From Candidatus Levyibacteriota bacterium (GTDB lineage Bacteria; Patescibacteriota; Microgenomatia; Levybacterales; UBA12049), in NCBI GenBank assembly GCA_023245475.1, contig JAHFKF010000076.1, positions 1 to 6,368 of the forward strand: 6,368 nt of DNA, given 5' to 3'. The notes under the pieces were generated by a model. That model ran no database searches. It worked only from the letters and a program-made list of their open reading frames with translations, and was not told the origin of the DNA. Below are positions 5,359 through 6,368 of the stretch, piece by piece (within the stretch, counting starts at the first letter, position 1; every line of letters starts with the position of its first letter). Both the position numbers and the translations under genes were made by a program.

Positions 5359-6203
5359 TGAAATTCATTAAAAAACTTACTAATCGTTTAGACACTCTTA
5401 ACTCCCATGTCTGTGTTGGATTAGATAGTCGGTATGACCGTATTCCTGAATTTATAAAAAAAGGAAAAACGGTAAGTGAAGCAATTTTCTCCTTTAATAA
5501 AGAGCTCATTGCCGCAACCCATCATGTGGCCGTAGCATATAAGACAACGCTTACGTTTTATAACGCATTTGGCGATGAAGGGAGAGAAGGTTTGAGAAAA
5601 ACTAATCACTACTTGAAAGCAAATTATCCAGAAATTCCACTTCTGGCAGACTATAAAACTTCAGATATGGGAGAGTCAGCAAAGATGATGAAAAAAGATA
5701 TCTTTGATGGGCTTCTCTTCGATTGCATAATGATGACACCTTGGTTTGGTGAAGATACCATAAAGGAATTCCTCAAAGATGATGCTTGTGGTGTTGCAAT
5801 TTATGTCCATGATACCAATCCTACCGCTTCCGAATTTCAAGATATAGAACTAAAAGACGGCAGAAGGCTTTACGAAGCAGTTGCAGAAAAAGTTGCAAAA
5901 AGCTGGAATAATAATGGGAATATTTTTGTCGAAGCAGGTGCAACATATCCTACCCAATTACAACGAACAAGAGAGATTGTCGGAGAAGATATGGTTATCT
6001 TAACCGTAGGAATTGGTCCTCAAGGTGGGGATATAAAAAATTTACGAGGATTATTTGGAAAAAATGGCAAAAGATTGCTTGTTAATGGGTCAAGGAGTAT
6101 TATTTTTGCAGGTGAGGGAAAAAAAGATTACTTTCAGGGAGTTAAAGATGCCGCAGAACAATTCCGACAAGATTTATCTGCCATAGCTGAACTAGCAATA
6201 TAA
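5358..6203 (+). CDS. pyrF: Orotidine 5'-phosphate decarboxylase
   Basis: PyrF decarboxylates OMP to UMP, the last step of de novo pyrimidine synthesis, in the cytosol. The 281-aa protein is a TIM barrel of the longer, type 2 (PyrF) group. The barrel begins with VGLDSRYD (20-27; Asp23), followed by Lys62 in AYKTT. The catalytic D-x-K-x-x-D signature is Asp98, Lys100 and Asp103 in LADYKTSDMG. Later come HDTNP (151-155), AGATYP (193-198), the phosphate-binding GIGPQGGD (218-225) and Arg246 in GSRSIIFA. All key residues are intact and the length is normal for the type. The ATG at 5358 starts the conserved N-terminus directly. It stands 149 bp after the RibA-like gene and has its own extended -10 promoter, so it is probably transcribed alone. 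No other pyr gene is in the window. Confidence 0.93.
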   Translation: MKFIKKLTNRLDTLNSHVCVGLDSRYDRIPEFIKKGKTVSEAIFSFNKELIAATHHVAVAYKTTLTFYNAFGDEGREGLRKTNHYLKANYPEIPLLADYKTSDMGESAKMMKKDIFDGLLFDCIMMTPWFGEDTIKEFLKDDACGVAIYVHDTNPTASEFQDIELKDGRRLYEAVAEKVAKSWNNNGNIFVEAGATYPTQLQRTREIVGEDMVILTVGIGPQGGDIKNLRGLFGKNGKRLLVNGSRSIIFAGEGKKDYFQGVKDAAEQFRQDLSAIAELAI

Positions 6204-6259
6204 AGTAATAGACCTCTCTTCTCGACGTTTTTATAAAAGAAAAAATTGCTCAATCTAAG

Positions 6260-6368
6260 TTATCCTAAGTTAATACATGCAAAATAGGTTTCCATCTCTT
6301 CTGGAGTCATACTGCCATGATGGCCTTTGTATGTTATTTCAAATTTACCCTTTTCATACCACCATACA
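6260..6368 (-). CDS. C-terminal fragment, probable alkaline phosphatase superfamily protein
   Basis: A minus-strand frame enters from the right edge and ends at a TAA (6262-6260), giving the last 35 residues of a protein. It contains YKGHHGSMTPEEMETYF. A G-x-HG-S/G-x-TPEEM segment close to the C-terminus is typical of alkaline phosphatase superfamily proteins such as type I phosphodiesterases/nucleotide pyrophosphatases, where the His is a metal ligand. The gene converges on pyrF, with 56 bp between the stops and no clear terminator hairpin. The fragment is too short to name the enzyme or its substrate. Confidence 0.55.
   Translation of the reverse strand, partial: VWWYEKGKFEITYKGHHGSMTPEEMETYFACINLG

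Noticed and set aside
5421..5609. Minus-strand 62-aa Cys/Phe-rich frame inside pyrF
   Set aside because: It is a shadow of the conserved pyrF reading frame.
6204..6259. Intrinsic terminator after pyrF, suggested by TTTTTATAAAA and nearby A/T runs
   Set aside because: The palindrome is pure A/T without a GC stem, and no stable hairpin precedes a T-run on either strand.
1..6368. CRISPR array, tRNA or rRNA gene, insertion sequence, or phage genes
   Set aside because: The only tandem repeats are spacer-free and coding; I saw no tRNA-like cloverleaf, rRNA segment, transposase or terminal inverted repeats.

Overview
The window looks like chromosomal DNA from an AT-rich, small-genome bacterium. 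A member of the Candidate Phyla Radiation (Patescibacteria, possibly Microgenomates) is my best guess. This is inference from gene style: a Thr/Pro-rich, membrane-anchored subtilase, an ATPase-like protein fused to an OmpR-type winged helix, a HEPN-MNT module, and almost no Shine-Dalgarno sites. Genes end in TGA, TAA and TAG and carry no in-frame TGA, so the code is standard bacterial (table 11). The Gracilibacteria-type code, where TGA means Gly, is not used.

Layout. (1) 1-91, minus: possible start of a gene that leaves the window, overlapping the protease stop. (2) 84-1781, minus: secreted or anchored S8 subtilisin-like protease with propeptide, intact triad, four 36-bp repeats and a C-terminal membrane helix. 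(3) 1966-2262, plus: unrecognised helical 98-aa protein, divergent from the protease. (4) 2317-4089, minus: a regulator-like protein with a degenerate NTP-binding site and a winged helix, followed by mntA and hepT, a HEPN-MNT toxin-antitoxin pair with its own promoter. (5) 4315-5208, plus (start possibly 4177): GTP cyclohydrolase II-like protein with an N-terminal extension and changed active-site positions. (6) 5358-6203, plus: pyrF, orotidine 5'-phosphate decarboxylase, behind a promoter region with two inverted repeats. (7) 6260-6368, minus: C-terminal tail of a probable alkaline phosphatase superfamily protein entering from the right edge.

How the parts relate. hepT and mntA overlap and form a clear functional pair. 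The winged-helix gene ends 38 bp before the mntA start, so it may be co-transcribed, but the promoter in that gap lets the pair be expressed separately. RibA-like and PyrF both act in nucleotide-derived metabolism, but the 149-bp gap with its own promoter gives no evidence of an operon. The remaining genes are unlinked by function.

Regulation. A TATACT hexamer lies 6-7 nt before the favoured ATG of three genes, and on the two minus-strand genes a TTG-type -35 sits exactly 17 bp upstream. This predicts leaderless or nearly leaderless mRNAs. No stretch longer than 300 bp lacks a gene; the largest gap is the divergent region 4090-4314.
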